From Sorangium cellulosum (GTDB lineage Bacteria > Myxococcota_A > Polyangia > Polyangiales > Polyangiaceae), in the NCBI RefSeq assembly GCF_004135735.1, contig NZ_CP012670.1:6526501-6590500 (forward strand): a DNA stretch of 64,000 nucleotides, given 5' to 3'. Below the pieces are notes generated by a model. It did no database searches. It saw only the letters and a program-made list of their open reading frames with translations, and was not told the DNA's origin. The position numbers were made by a program, and so were the translations under genes. Positions 47,601 through 56,197 of the stretch are shown here, in pieces; within the stretch, counting starts at the first letter, position 1, and every line of letters begins with the position of its first letter.

Positions 47601-49360
47601 TCCCGCTGCGCATCGCGGAGCGCGACTGCGAGAGGGACCGCGTGCGGCAGAGGCGGGGCGAGGAGGGGGAGATGCACGACGTGTTCAGCTCGCGCGTCCA
47701 CGGCGACCCGGCCACGCCCCTGCTCTCCGCGCACGAGGGCGACAGCGTCCGGGTGCGCCTCCTCCAGGGCGCGCAGGAGGAGCAGCACGTCTTCACCATC
47801 CACGGGCAGCGCTGGTATACCGAGTCCGGCGACCCGGACAGCGGCTACACGAACGGCCAGGCCATCGGCCTCTCCGAGCACTTCGAGCTCGGGCTCGCGG
47901 CGCCCGCGGCCGCGCGCGGCGACCTCGGCGCGGGCGACTACCTCTACCAGAGCGCGCCCACCGACGATCTCTGGGAGGGGCTCTGGGGGATCCTGCGGAT
48001 CCGGAAGAAGGGCGAGGCCGGCCTCTTGCCCCTGCCCGAATCCACGTCACGCACGCCGCGCCGGCGCCGGCGCGCTCCGACCTGCCCGCCGGACGCACCC
48101 GAGAGAAAGTACGTTGTCCACGCGATCACCGCGAAGGGCAACCTGCCCGAGGATCGCCTCGTCTACAACGAGGAGTTCGACCTCTACGATCCCGACGCCA
48201 TCCTGTTCGTCCGCGCGGAAGAGCTCGCGGACGTCCAGTCCGGGCGCCGCAAGCCGGAGCCGCTCATCCTGCGCGCCGCGGCGGGCGACTGCATCCAGGT
48301 GACGCTCGTCAACGATCTGCCCTTCAAGCTGCCCAAGACGCCGCACTGGAACTACAGCCCGCCGATCGTCGACGGGTTCAACACGAACCAGGTCAGGCCG
48401 TCGAACCACGTGTCGCTGCACCCGCAGCTCGTCACCTACGATGTCAGGACCGACGACGGGGCCAACGTCGGGTACAACGAGGAGCAGACGGTCCCGCCCG
48501 GCGAGTCCCGCGAGTACACCTGGTACGCGGGCGAGATCGCCACGACCGACCCCCCGTGGGGCGTCCCGCAGGCGAAGCCCGTCGAGTTCGGCGCCATCAA
48601 CCTGCGGGACATGGCCGACGTCGTGAACCACGGCATGCACGGCGCGATCGGCGCGCTCATCGTCGAGCCGGAGGGCGCCACATGGCGGACCGATCCGGGC
48701 ACCCACGCGCAGGCGGACGTGTCCTTCACCGACGCCTACGGGTACACGCGCTCGTTCCGGGAGCTCGTGGTCGTCTACCAGGACGAGGTCGGCATGCACT
48801 CGGGCGAGCGGAGGTTCCAGTGCGTCGACGCCGGGCTCAACTGCGGCACGGCCCTCCGGAACTACGACGGCGAGGACGACGCCGAGGACACGGGCCACAA
48901 GGCGTTCAACTACCGCTCGGAGCCGTTCTGGGCGCGGCTCGGGATACCGCCCGAGCTCGCGAGGGTGGAGCTCAACGAGGAGGACCTGAGCGACATCTTC
49001 AGCTCCGAGCTGCACGGCGACCCGGCGACGCCGATCTTCAAGGCCGGCGTCTCGCAGAAGGTGCGCGTGCGCGTCGTGCATCCGTCCGGACACCGGCGCC
49101 AGCACGCCTTCGGCCTGTGGGGCGCGGTGTGGCCGCACAACCCGTTCGCCGAGGGGGAGCGCTCCCGCCGCATCGGCCACAACAGGGAGGTCTTGAACAT
49201 CGGTATCCAGAACGCCATCGGCCCCATGACGCACCACAACGTCGTGCCGTTCTCCCCGGCCGGCGGGAGGTTCGCCGTCCCAGGCGACCGGCTCTACCTC
49301 GACCAGCCGAGCTTCCAGCTCTCGGACGGGCTCTGGGGCATCTTCCGGGTGAAGCGATAA
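44612..49360 (+). CDS. Giant multicopper-oxidase-like lipoprotein
   Basis: The 1,582-aa lipoprotein (lipobox LGLAGC near residue 21) is built of several cupredoxin-like domains. A complete multicopper centre motif occurs once: HMHAHQW (near 431) and IIHCHLYPHFAQGMWG (near 480), the HCHxxxHxxxxM pattern of type 1/type 3 sites. Other His-rich segments appear at VHVTGLQ, HIHLVKF, AHDHFSPSSHQQHGLYMG (near 873), HGQRW, and NHGMHGAIG (C-terminal half). Later domains lack an HCH motif. This length suggests relatives of MnxG-type oxidases. The TTG start at 44612 is chosen because GAGGAGAGG lies directly upstream, giving a good signal peptide; GTG 44582 is the alternative. Substrate unknown. Confidence 0.85.
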   Translation: MDRKRLLGALGRAAVMLGLAGCAGPGDEPPDITGEEEIGLEEAEQGLRDAPMHGGRVVFADVVAIDQVHVYNRFGAYNPAGMLYALKRDVVPIRKDEPLGPGNAMLRRGKRPRPLVLRVNVGDTLRIRFTNLLAPAGDRPDDSPKTRSASVHVTGLQIESRDALGGDVGRGPDALAEPGKTRVYELFAGKEGTFLMHSAGAMAGGQGDGGHIGLGLFGAVNVEPPGAVAYRSQVTAKELEAASLPTPNPDGTPRIDYDARDEHGEPILGMINARNEIVHGDLNAIIAGYGESQLDSPAQAAPGRFRELTVLFHDELKAVQAFPELEHDETFHGVRDGFGVNYGASGFGSILLANRARLGPSKDCVECKYEEFFLTSWANGDPAMIVERDRRGRAIEALFPDDPSNVHHAYLGDPVWIRNLHAGPKETHVFHMHAHQWQRAPNNDSGTTLDSQTIGPGAAFTYNINTAGNRILTPGDAIIHCHLYPHFAQGMWGLVRNHDVFEAGTRDRFLPDGEIEDGTPTPAVVPIPGMGMPPMPTYEPTVVKLPDGRREERPPMPGYPFYMAAVQGHRPPQPPLALTVDGGLPRHVVTSVVDAELGERGRFDVELLAANLKLLPDDGTPGERSARKFHAGQFPGAMPFATRDGFPARAYPAFTPEGRRSQFAVNGQRPAAGGYYANPCPEGTPERKYRFAWVQIDGVVNRRQWHDPQMRLLVLEEDVEATLEGTRPPEPLFIRANSGECVIVEATNILPDALEEDDFQIFTPTDVIGQHIHLVKFDVSTADGSANGFNYEDGTFAPQEVIQRIEAANALGGALKADGSVGERGRRVMLRAERHPRVERPRYGVQTTMQRYWADPVLNRAGEDRTLNTAFAHDHFSPSSHQQHGLYMGLIVEPAGSVWRDPETGARFGTRADGGPTSSRADVIPPRGSRLQAFREFALALADFAPLYDECGDPVNPPTTEEAPLPLAVAHRDEPAPEAISAADPGGELMNYRNEPIPLRIAERDCERDRVRQRRGEEGEMHDVFSSRVHGDPATPLLSAHEGDSVRVRLLQGAQEEQHVFTIHGQRWYTESGDPDSGYTNGQAIGLSEHFELGLAAPAAARGDLGAGDYLYQSAPTDDLWEGLWGILRIRKKGEAGLLPLPESTSRTPRRRRRAPTCPPDAPERKYVVHAITAKGNLPEDRLVYNEEFDLYDPDAILFVRAEELADVQSGRRKPEPLILRAAAGDCIQVTLVNDLPFKLPKTPHWNYSPPIVDGFNTNQVRPSNHVSLHPQLVTYDVRTDDGANVGYNEEQTVPPGESREYTWYAGEIATTDPPWGVPQAKPVEFGAINLRDMADVVNHGMHGAIGALIVEPEGATWRTDPGTHAQADVSFTDAYGYTRSFRELVVVYQDEVGMHSGERRFQCVDAGLNCGTALRNYDGEDDAEDTGHKAFNYRSEPFWARLGIPPELARVELNEEDLSDIFSSELHGDPATPIFKAGVSQKVRVRVVHPSGHRRQHAFGLWGAVWPHNPFAEGERSRRIGHNREVLNIGIQNAIGPMTHHNVVPFSPAGGRFAVPGDRLYLDQPSFQLSDGLWGIFRVKR

Positions 49361-49450
49361 CGCCGCGTCGACGCTCACCGGCGCGGCGCGGGCCTCGCCT
49401 CTCGGCGCGCCCGCGCCCGCCGGATGCGCGCATGTCGAAGAGAGGACACC

Positions 49451-51427
49451 GTGATCACGAACCGACTGTCTGGAGCTCTCCTCCTCGGCGCCTCGGCGGT
49501 CGTGGCCTGCGGACGGCGAGGGCCGCCCGCCCCGCCCCCCGACGCGGGCGCGCCGCCGGTCGAGGCCCGGAGCGAGGGAGGCGCGAGCCCTGAAGTGAGC
49601 CGGGTCGAGCGAGAGGGCCTGTCGATCGCCTTCGAGCTCCGGCCGCTGAACAGCGCCGCGGCGCGCCCCGGGGCGCGCTCGGACGCCACGGCCGTCTTCA
49701 CGATCACCGACGCCGCGACGGGCGCGCCGGTGCGCGATCTGTCGCCGCTCGGGTGGATGTCGCGGCGCGCGGGCGCGCCGCTGGACGGGCCCGCGTGCCG
49801 CGAGAAGATCAAGAGCTACATGGCCGGGCTCCTCTCCGTCCGCCCCGAGGTGGACATGAACGCCTATCTCCTGTGGACGCAGAACCAGGACAACACCCTG
49901 TCCGTCATCAACCCGCAGATCGCCTTCAACAGGAGCAAGCTGCGCAGCATCGTCACCCTCGCGTCCGGCTCCGCGTCGCTCGCGCTCCACCCGGACGGGA
50001 GCAGCCTCTACGTGACGCTCCGAGGCGGCCACGGGCTCGCCGTCGTCGACACGAGGCGCAGCCTCGTGCGGGCCAACGTGCCTGTCGGCGCCGGGCCGAC
50101 GCGCGTCGAGGTGGCGCCGGACGGACGCACGGTGTGGGTCGGCAACGACGGAGACGGGACCGTCAGCGTCGTCGACGCGCGGGCGGCGAGCGTGCTGAAG
50201 ACGCTGCGCGCCGGCGCCGGCCATCACGAGATCGCGTTCTCGGGCGGCGGGCGCACCGCCTGGATCACGAGCCGGGGAGCCGGCGTCGTCACCGCCGTGG
50301 ACACCGCCACGCTCGAGCCCGTCGCCGAGGTCGAGGTCGGCGAGGGGGCCGTCTCCATCGCGGCGAGCGACACCGCGGGCGCGGTCTACGTCGCGAACGG
50401 GGCGCGGGGAGAGATCGCGATCATCGACGCCGCGCGCCGCGCCGTCTCCGGGCGCGTCGCGGTGAAGGCGGGCGTCGGCGCGGTCCGGTTCGAGCCGAAG
50501 GGCCGCTTCGCCTTCGCCCTGAGCCCTGGGACGGGCGAGGTCTTCATCCTCGACGGCGCGACCGGGGCGCTCGCGCACACGATCCCCGGGTTCGCGAGCC
50601 CTGACGCGATCACGTTCACCGAGGCCTATGCCTACGTGAGGAACCTCGGCGAGAACAGGATCTCGCTCGTCGAGCTGCGCTCGCTGGAGCGCCCCGGCGC
50701 GCCGGCGGTCGTGTCGATCCCGGTCGGGGAGAAGGCGCCCCAGGCGGCGAAGGACGCCGCCCTCGCGGCCCCGTTCGCGCTCGTGCCCGAGGGCAACGGC
50801 GCCGTCATCGCGAGCCCGGCCGACAAGGCCCTTTACTACTACGTCGAAGGCATGATGGCGCCCATGGGCACCCTGTCGAACTACGGGCGAGAGCCCCGGG
50901 CGGCGCTGATCGAGGATCGCTCGCTGAAGGAGGTGCAGCCCGGCGTGTACGCCGCGACGGTCCGGCTCGGGGACGAGGGCGTCTACGACGTCGAGCTCCT
51001 GCTCCGCGGGCGCCGCGTCGCCGCCTGCCTCGAGGCGACGGTCGCGCCCTCGGCCGCCCCGGCCGCGGACCGCGCGCCTGGCCCCGGCCTCACCGTGGAG
51101 CCGCTCTTCGATCGCGGCGTCGATCTCGAGGTCGCGAAGCCGGCGACGCTGCGCTTCCGCGCCACGCCCAGGGGCTCCGCGCCCCCTCTCGAAGCCAAGG
51201 AGATGAGGGTCATGATCTTCCGATTCCCGATCGGCTCCCGAGACACCCTGCTGCCCCGGGCCGAGGCGGACGGCGCCTTCTCGGTGACGTTCACGCCGCC
51301 CGAGCCGGGTCGATACCGCTTCTTGCTGGAGGCCGAGTCGCGCGATGCCCCGCTCGGCGCCCTGCCGTCCGTCGATCTCCATGCCAGCGCGCCCGGCGCG
51401 GCGCCCGCGTCGGGAGGCGCGCGATGA
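49451..51427 (+). CDS. YVTN-type beta-propeller lipoprotein
   Basis: The 658-aa lipoprotein (lipobox ASAVVAC) has an N-terminal beta domain, then repeats of the YVTN/cytochrome-D1-like propeller (about 140-430): LALHPDGSSLYVTLRGGHGLAVVDT, VEVAPDGRTVWVGNDGDGTVSVVD, IAASDTAGAVYVANGARGEIAIID. The region that follows includes YYYVEGMMAPMGTLSNYGR, and the C-terminal part has two beta-sandwich-like segments (GVYDVELLLRGRRVA, PPEPGRYRFLLEAES). GTG 49451 is chosen because GAGAGG is 5 nt upstream; ATG 49424 is an alternative. It begins 90 bp after the multicopper oxidase in the same direction, so the two lipoproteins likely act together at the surface. No haem motif seen. Confidence 0.82.
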   Translation: MITNRLSGALLLGASAVVACGRRGPPAPPPDAGAPPVEARSEGGASPEVSRVEREGLSIAFELRPLNSAAARPGARSDATAVFTITDAATGAPVRDLSPLGWMSRRAGAPLDGPACREKIKSYMAGLLSVRPEVDMNAYLLWTQNQDNTLSVINPQIAFNRSKLRSIVTLASGSASLALHPDGSSLYVTLRGGHGLAVVDTRRSLVRANVPVGAGPTRVEVAPDGRTVWVGNDGDGTVSVVDARAASVLKTLRAGAGHHEIAFSGGGRTAWITSRGAGVVTAVDTATLEPVAEVEVGEGAVSIAASDTAGAVYVANGARGEIAIIDAARRAVSGRVAVKAGVGAVRFEPKGRFAFALSPGTGEVFILDGATGALAHTIPGFASPDAITFTEAYAYVRNLGENRISLVELRSLERPGAPAVVSIPVGEKAPQAAKDAALAAPFALVPEGNGAVIASPADKALYYYVEGMMAPMGTLSNYGREPRAALIEDRSLKEVQPGVYAATVRLGDEGVYDVELLLRGRRVAACLEATVAPSAAPAADRAPGPGLTVEPLFDRGVDLEVAKPATLRFRATPRGSAPPLEAKEMRVMIFRFPIGSRDTLLPRAEADGAFSVTFTPPEPGRYRFLLEAESRDAPLGALPSVDLHASAPGAAPASGGAR

Positions 51428-51573
51428 GGCGGGGCGGCGCCGGCGCGGACGCCCTGCTGGTCGTCCACCCCGAGGGCCGGCGAGGCCCGCGTGGATCCGG
51501 CCTCGAGCGGCGTGGCGCCCGTCTCCGCGCGGGTCGAGCTCGTCCCGTGACGCCGCCCCCGCCTGTCGGCTAG
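51424..51573 (+). CDS. Possible short gene or remnant coupled to the propeller gene
   Basis: A 49-codon frame starts at an ATG that overlaps the propeller gene's stop in an ATGA arrangement, as in translationally coupled operons. The product begins MRRGGAGADALLVVHPEG and becomes Arg/Pro-rich. From about 51478 a different frame reads more naturally (EARVDPASSGVAPVSARVEL and a stop at 51548-51550). This suggests a frameshifted or decayed third gene of the operon. Evidence is weak. Confidence 0.3.
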   Translation: MRRGGAGADALLVVHPEGRRGPRGSGLERRGARLRAGRARPVTPPPPVG

Positions 51574-51605
51574 GCGCGAAGGCTGGAACGGAGTAGGTTC
51601 CGGGC

Positions 51606-53516
51606 ATGGCCGGATACCGCAGTCGAACATCCACCCAGGGACGCAACATGGCAGGGGCGCGCGCGCTGTGGCGCGCCACCGGCATGAAGGACGCGGACTT
51701 CGAGAAGCCGATCGTCGCCATCGCCAACAGCTTCACGCAGTTCGTCCCGGGGCACGTCCACCTCCACGACGTGGGCCAGCGGGCCAAGAAGGTCATCGAC
51801 GCCGCGGGCGGCTGGGGGGTCGAGTTCAACACCATCGCGATCGACGACGGGATCGCGATGGGCCACGCCGGCATGCTCTACTCGCTGCCGAGCCGGGAGC
51901 TCATCGCCGACAGCGTCGAGTACATGGTGAACGCGCACTGCGCGGACGCGCTGCTCTGCATCTCGAACTGCGACAAGATCACGCCGGGCATGCTCCTCGC
52001 CGCCATGCGGCTCAACATCCCGACCGTCTTCGTCTCCGGCGGCCCCATGGAAGCGGGCAAGATCGCCGGGACGCACGACCGCGACGGCAAGCCGCTCGTC
52101 CGCAAGCTCGACCTCATCGACGCGATGATCGCCGCGAGCGACGACAAGGTGACCGACGCGGATCTCGCCTCGCTGGAGCGATCCGCGTGCCCGACCTGCG
52201 GGTCGTGCTCCGGCATGTTCACGGCGAACAGCATGAACTGCCTCAACGAGGCGCTCGGGCTGGCGCTGCCCGGCAACGGGACGCTGCTCGCGACGCACGC
52301 GATGCGCTGGGAGCTCTTCGAGGAGGCGGCGAGGCGCGCCGTGGCGATCGCGCAGCGGCACTACCTCGAGGGGGACGCCTCGGTGCTGCCGCGGAGCATC
52401 GCGACGTTCGAGGCGTTCGAGAACGCGATGGCGCTCGACATCGCGATGGGGGGCTCGACGAACACGGTGCTCCACCTCCTGGCGATCGCCCGCGAGGCGC
52501 AGGTCGACTTCAGGATGTCGGACATCGACCGGCTGTCGCGCAAGGTGCCCAACATCTGCAAGGTGGCGCCGTCGTCGCACCACCACGTCGAGGACGTGCA
52601 CCGCGCCGGCGGCGTGCTGACGATCCTCGGGGAGCTCGATCGCGCGGGGCTCGTCCACCGGGGGGTGGGCACCGTGCACGCGCGCACGCTGGGCGACGCG
52701 ATCGACGAGAACGACATCCGGCGCCCCACGGCCACGCAGGCCGCGAAGCAGCGCGCCCTCGCCGCGCCGGGCGGCGTCCCGACGACGGTCGCGTTCTCGC
52801 AGGACAAGTACTTCGCCGAGGCCGACGGCGACGTCGAGGAGGGGTGCATCCGCGACGTGGCCCACGCGTACAGCCAGGATGGCGGGCTCGCCGTGCTCTA
52901 CGGCAACATCGCGAAGGACGGCTGCATCGTGAAGACCGCGGGCGTCGACGCCTCGATCTGGAGGTTCGAGGGGCCCGCGCGCGTGTTCCACTCGCAGGAG
53001 GCGGCGTGCGACGCGATCTGGAACAACCAGATCCGCTCGGGCGACGTGGTCGTCATCGTCTACGAGGGGCCGAAGGGCGGGCCCGGCATGCAGGAGATGC
53101 TCTATCCGACGTCCTTCCTGAAGGGGAAGGGGCTCGGCAAGGCGTGCGCCCTCATCACCGACGGCCGGTTCAGCGGCGGGACCTCGGGCCTGAGCATCGG
53201 GCACGTCTCCCCGGAGGCGGCCGAAGGGGGGGCCATCGCGCTCGTCGAGGAGGGCGATCGCATCCGGATCGACATCCCGGCGCGGAGCATCGACGTGCTC
53301 GTCAGCGACGCGGAGCTCGAGCGCCGCCGCCGCGCGGCCGAGGCGCGGGGCGACGACGCGTTCAAGCCGAACCGCGACCGGAAGGTCTCCCCTGCCCTGC
53401 GGGCCTACGCGCTCATGGCCACGAGCGCCGCCCACGGCGCGGTCCGCGACGTCGGCCAGATCGAGCCGAGCCGGCGCGCCGCGGGCGCCGCCGAGGCGGC
53501 CGCCGGGCGCAAGTAG
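51606..53516 (+). CDS. ilvD: Dihydroxy-acid dehydratase
   Basis: The 636-aa IlvD/Edd-family enzyme converts 2,3-dihydroxy-isovalerate (and the methylvalerate analogue) to the 2-oxoacids of valine and isoleucine synthesis. Conserved features are the [19 protein letters not shown]-terminal motif, Fe-S-ligand Cys residues in [11 protein letters not shown] (near 121) and [18 protein letters not shown] (near 197), [27 protein letters not shown] and [15 protein letters not shown]. Length and Cys pattern resemble the E. coli [4Fe-4S] type more than the shorter [2Fe-2S] type. A 32-bp gap follows the short frame behind the propeller gene, but no functional link is implied. No other ilv gene in the window. 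Confidence 0.96.
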   Translation: MAGYRSRTSTQGRNMAGARALWRATGMKDADFEKPIVAIANSFTQFVPGHVHLHDVGQRAKKVIDAAGGWGVEFNTIAIDDGIAMGHAGMLYSLPSRELIADSVEYMVNAHCADALLCISNCDKITPGMLLAAMRLNIPTVFVSGGPMEAGKIAGTHDRDGKPLVRKLDLIDAMIAASDDKVTDADLASLERSACPTCGSCSGMFTANSMNCLNEALGLALPGNGTLLATHAMRWELFEEAARRAVAIAQRHYLEGDASVLPRSIATFEAFENAMALDIAMGGSTNTVLHLLAIAREAQVDFRMSDIDRLSRKVPNICKVAPSSHHHVEDVHRAGGVLTILGELDRAGLVHRGVGTVHARTLGDAIDENDIRRPTATQAAKQRALAAPGGVPTTVAFSQDKYFAEADGDVEEGCIRDVAHAYSQDGGLAVLYGNIAKDGCIVKTAGVDASIWRFEGPARVFHSQEAACDAIWNNQIRSGDVVVIVYEGPKGGPGMQEMLYPTSFLKGKGLGKACALITDGRFSGGTSGLSIGHVSPEAAEGGAIALVEEGDRIRIDIPARSIDVLVSDAELERRRRAAEARGDDAFKPNRDRKVSPALRAYALMATSAAHGAVRDVGQIEPSRRAAGAAEAAAGRK

Positions 53517-53547
53517 CCCCTCGCGGGCGGGCGCGGCCGCGGCGCCG

Positions 53548-54225
53548 TCACGAGGAGCCGGGCTCGCCTGAGGCCGCGCGCTCCTCTGGCCAGGCGTTCT
53601 CGGCGACGAGCTCCGACAGCGGGCGGCGCGACGCCCAGCCGCACGCCTCGAGCATCGGTCGCTCGTAGAACTCGGCCACGTGGCCGACGCAGAGGATGGC
53701 GAGCGGCCTGCTGCCGGGCGGCATGCCGAGCAGCGCGGCGAGGCGGTCCGGCTCGAAGAGGGACACCCACCCCACGCCGAGCCCCTCCGCGCGCGCGGCG
53801 AGCCACAGGTTCTGGATGGCCGCGGCCACCGAGGCCACATCCATCTCGGGCAGCGTGCGACGGCCGAACACGTGCGCCTCGCGCCCCGCCATCAGGCCGA
53901 CGACGAGCAGCTCGCCGCATTCGAGGATGCCCTCGACCTTGAGGCGCATGAACTCGTCCTCGCGCTCCCCGAGCGCGCGCGCCGTGGCGAGGCGCTCCGC
54001 CTCGACGAGCGCGTGGATGTCGCGCCGGAGGCCCGGCGCGGTGATCCGCACGAACCGCCAGGGCTGCATCATGCCCACGCTCGGCGCGGCGTGCGCGGCC
54101 CCGAGCAGCCTGGCGAGCGCCTCGGGATCCACGGGCGCGGGGAGGAAGTGGCGCATGTCGCGGCGCTCGTAGATGGCGCGGTACACGGCGGCGATCTCTG
54201 GATCATCGAAGCGGTAGCTGGGCAT
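53548..54225 (-). CDS. bluB: 5,6-dimethylbenzimidazole synthase
   Basis: The 225-aa flavin-cannibalising enzyme splits FMNH2 with O2 to make 5,6-dimethylbenzimidazole, the lower ligand of cobalamin. BluB-type motifs are VYRAIYERRDMRHFLP (near 15-30), APSVGMMQPWRFVRI, FGRRTLPEMDVASVAAAIQNLWLAARAEGLGVGWVS and ILCVGHVAEF. The gene converges with ilvD. No other cobalamin gene is nearby, and the 259-bp upstream region shows no B12-box sequence, so no cobalamin riboswitch is called. An FMN-dependent nitroreductase paralogue is less likely given the motifs. Confidence 0.92.
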   Translation of the reverse strand: MPSYRFDDPEIAAVYRAIYERRDMRHFLPAPVDPEALARLLGAAHAAPSVGMMQPWRFVRITAPGLRRDIHALVEAERLATARALGEREDEFMRLKVEGILECGELLVVGLMAGREAHVFGRRTLPEMDVASVAAAIQNLWLAARAEGLGVGWVSLFEPDRLAALLGMPPGSRPLAILCVGHVAEFYERPMLEACGWASRRPLSELVAENAWPEERAASGEPGSS

Positions 54226-54484
54226 GGTCTCTCACATGGCGGGGCGGGCCGCCGGCCCGAGGCGAGCCCGGCGCGGCGGACGAGACTGCGTAGCACCGCT
54301 GGCGCGGGCGCGGCAGCTCGCGCAGGGCGACCTTCGCGATCGCGGGCGCGGCGCGCGATCACGTGGGTGGCGCGTGGGTAGGAGGTAGGTAGGAGGATGT
54401 CGCGGACACGGCGGCCGCGCGATGGACACAGCGACGCGCGGCGCGCGCGCTCGACGCGCCGCGGCCGCGTGCTAGAGCGCGATC

Positions 54485-55453
54485 GTGAGCGCATCGGGCA
54501 GCCGGGCACCGGCGCAGCAGATCACCGTCGTGGGCGCAGGCGTGATCGGGTTGACCACGGCGGTCGTGCTCCAGCGCGCCGGCTACCGGGTGCAGGTCGT
54601 GGCGGCGGCGCGCGGCGAGCACACGACGTCGGCGGTCGCCGGCGCGCTGTGGTTCCCTTTTCAGGCGAGCCCGCCCGAGCGCGTCAACGCGTGGTCGCGA
54701 AGGAGCCTCGATGAGCTCACGCGCATCGCACGGGAGCACCCGGAGGCGGGCGTGGATCTCCTGACCTGCTACGAGGCCGCGGACGACACGCGGCCGCCGT
54801 GGTGGGCGCCGAGCGTGCCGGACCTCTCGCTCGATCCCGCGCCGCACCCGCTCGGCGCGCCGTACAGCCTCCGGTTCACGGCGCCGCGCGTCGACCCTGC
54901 GCTGCACCTGCCGTGGCTCGAGGCGCAGCTCGAGAGCCCGGTGCGCCTCGAGCGCGTGCGATCGCTCGCCGCGGTCGAGGGCGACTGGGTCGTGAACTGC
55001 ACCGGGCTCGGGGCGCGCGCGCTCACCGGCGACGCCGAGCTCCTCGCCGTCTACGGCCAGGTCGCCATCACCGAGCCAGGCGACCTGCCCCCAGATGTCG
55101 CACTGGGTGATGAAAGGGACGAATCGTCCCTTGCTTATGTCATTCCGCGTCGCCGCGAGGTGGTGATTGGCGGCTGTGCGGTTCCGTCCGCCGACAATCG
55201 TCCTTTGACGCCGGACCCGGCGCGTACTGACGCGATGCTCCAGCGGGTGCGGGCAGCCGGGCTCAGCCCAGGTCGCTTGCTCGGCGCCCGCGCTGGACTG
55301 CGCCCGGTTCGGAGCTCCGTACGGCTGGAGCGCGAAGGGCGAATTATCCACAACTATGGCCACGGCGGCGCGGGATATACGCTGGCATGGGGTTGCGCCG
55401 ACGAGGTGAGGACGCTGCTCCGGGACGGCGTCGCGCCGGGGTACCGCGCGTAG
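54485..55453 (+). CDS. FAD-dependent D-amino-acid oxidase-like enzyme
   Basis: The 322-aa flavoenzyme has the N-terminal dinucleotide motif VVGAGVIGLTTAVVLQ (near 15) and the DAAO-family ALWFPFQASPPERVNAWS region. It also has VNCTGLGARAL, PRRREVVIGGC and the C-terminal RIIHNYGHGGAGYTLAWG that closes the flavin site. DAAOs deaminate D-amino acids to 2-oxoacids, ammonia and H2O2; a glycine-oxidase-like specificity is possible. GTG 54485 is the start, with the Rossmann motif properly placed. From about 55090 to the end, third-position GC falls, unlike the first half. No partner gene is evident. Confidence 0.9.
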   Translation: MSASGSRAPAQQITVVGAGVIGLTTAVVLQRAGYRVQVVAAARGEHTTSAVAGALWFPFQASPPERVNAWSRRSLDELTRIAREHPEAGVDLLTCYEAADDTRPPWWAPSVPDLSLDPAPHPLGAPYSLRFTAPRVDPALHLPWLEAQLESPVRLERVRSLAAVEGDWVVNCTGLGARALTGDAELLAVYGQVAITEPGDLPPDVALGDERDESSLAYVIPRRREVVIGGCAVPSADNRPLTPDPARTDAMLQRVRAAGLSPGRLLGARAGLRPVRSSVRLEREGRIIHNYGHGGAGYTLAWGCADEVRTLLRDGVAPGYRA

Positions 55454-55620
55454 GGAATCGATCACGTCAAGCACTGTTCTGACGCAGTCCCGGCCTCCCT
55501 CCCTGGTGGCCCGGCTGTTCGCCAGGCTCGTCGCAGGCGGCTGCCCACGCGCGGCGGCAAGGTGGCCGATAGCCGATGGCCAGGTTGGCCACCATGGCCA
55601 GCGTTGGCCAGCGGCGTGGC

Positions 55621-55656
55621 CCGCGTAACCCGCGTAACCCGCGTAACCCGCGTAAC
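55621..55656. repeat. 9-bp tandem repeats
   Basis: ccgcgtaac is repeated exactly at 55621, 55630, 55639 and 55648, and a partial copy follows at 55657. The array is intergenic, and no start-coding frame uses it. Confidence 0.9.
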
Positions 55657-55757
55657 CCGCGTGAATAGCGAACAGCGCTGACGCGCCACGCTACGGATGA
55701 GACCGCCGGCTGCAATCCAGCTAACCAGCGGCCCAACGCATTGCACCGAAAGTCCCG

Positions 55758-55786
55758 TTGTACTCCTGTTGCCCGGCTGCTAGATT
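55758..55786 (+). promoter_or_regulatory. Possible sigma-70-type promoter upstream of the desaturase
   Basis: TTGTAC (55758-55763) and TAGATT (55781-55786) are spaced by 17 bp in an AT-richer patch. They lie about 250 bp before ATG 56040. Sequence resemblance only. Confidence 0.35.
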
Positions 55787-56039
55787 GAATTCGTGCTCGC
55801 CTCCGAGCAACTCCTGTCATCTCTCGCGGTGGAACCGCCCGTGGCGATCCCCTGTTCATGCGAGGGAATGGTGGTGGGGGAGCGCGCGCTGGACATCGCC
55901 GGATCCTGACGACCGCTCGAGCGATCCCCCAGCGCGTGATCCCGAGGTGGTCGAACGTTCGCTTGGTCCTGGGCACCGACGTCCATCGTCCGCTGTCATA
56001 AAAGCAGGGTCCGGAGCTTCCCCTGGGAGTTGGAACGCC

Positions 56040-56197
56040 ATGAACTACGACGAGAATCGACTCAGTCGTCCGACGGGGCGGCCAGCGGTCTTTCGTGTCA
56101 CGATGAACAACGACGAGAATCGCCCCAGTCGTCCGACGGGGCGACCGTCGGGGCGGCCTTCGGGGCGACCGTCGGGGCGGCCTTCGGGGCGGCCTGC
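56040..56197. repeat. Duplication plus 12-bp array at the desaturase 5' end
   Basis: About 45 bp beginning ATGAAC are repeated with a 63-bp offset (56040 and 56103) with few mismatches. At 56138-56197 five 12-bp units follow, alternating ggggcgaccgtc and ggggcggccttc, the last ending ctgc. The frame is kept throughout. Confidence 0.88.

Larger units (their letters stand above)
55454..56039. other. 586-bp intergenic region with short repeats
   Basis: No gene is supportable. It contains four 9-bp repeats (55621-55656), several spaced TGGCCA palindromes (55577-55614) and a possible promoter at 55758-55786. The desaturase leader would then be about 250 nt long. Confidence 0.4.

Noticed and set aside
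45737-47881. Long minus-strand frame opposite the multicopper oxidase
   Set aside because: Antisense shadow; no start signal and no recognised family.
51668-53668. Second-frame open reading in ilvD
   Set aside because: Shadow of ilvD, whose correct frame has all conserved Cys motifs.
54226-54484. Cobalamin riboswitch upstream of bluB
   Set aside because: No B12-box-like motif on the minus strand; only taggaggtagg direct repeats and GC-rich sequence were seen.
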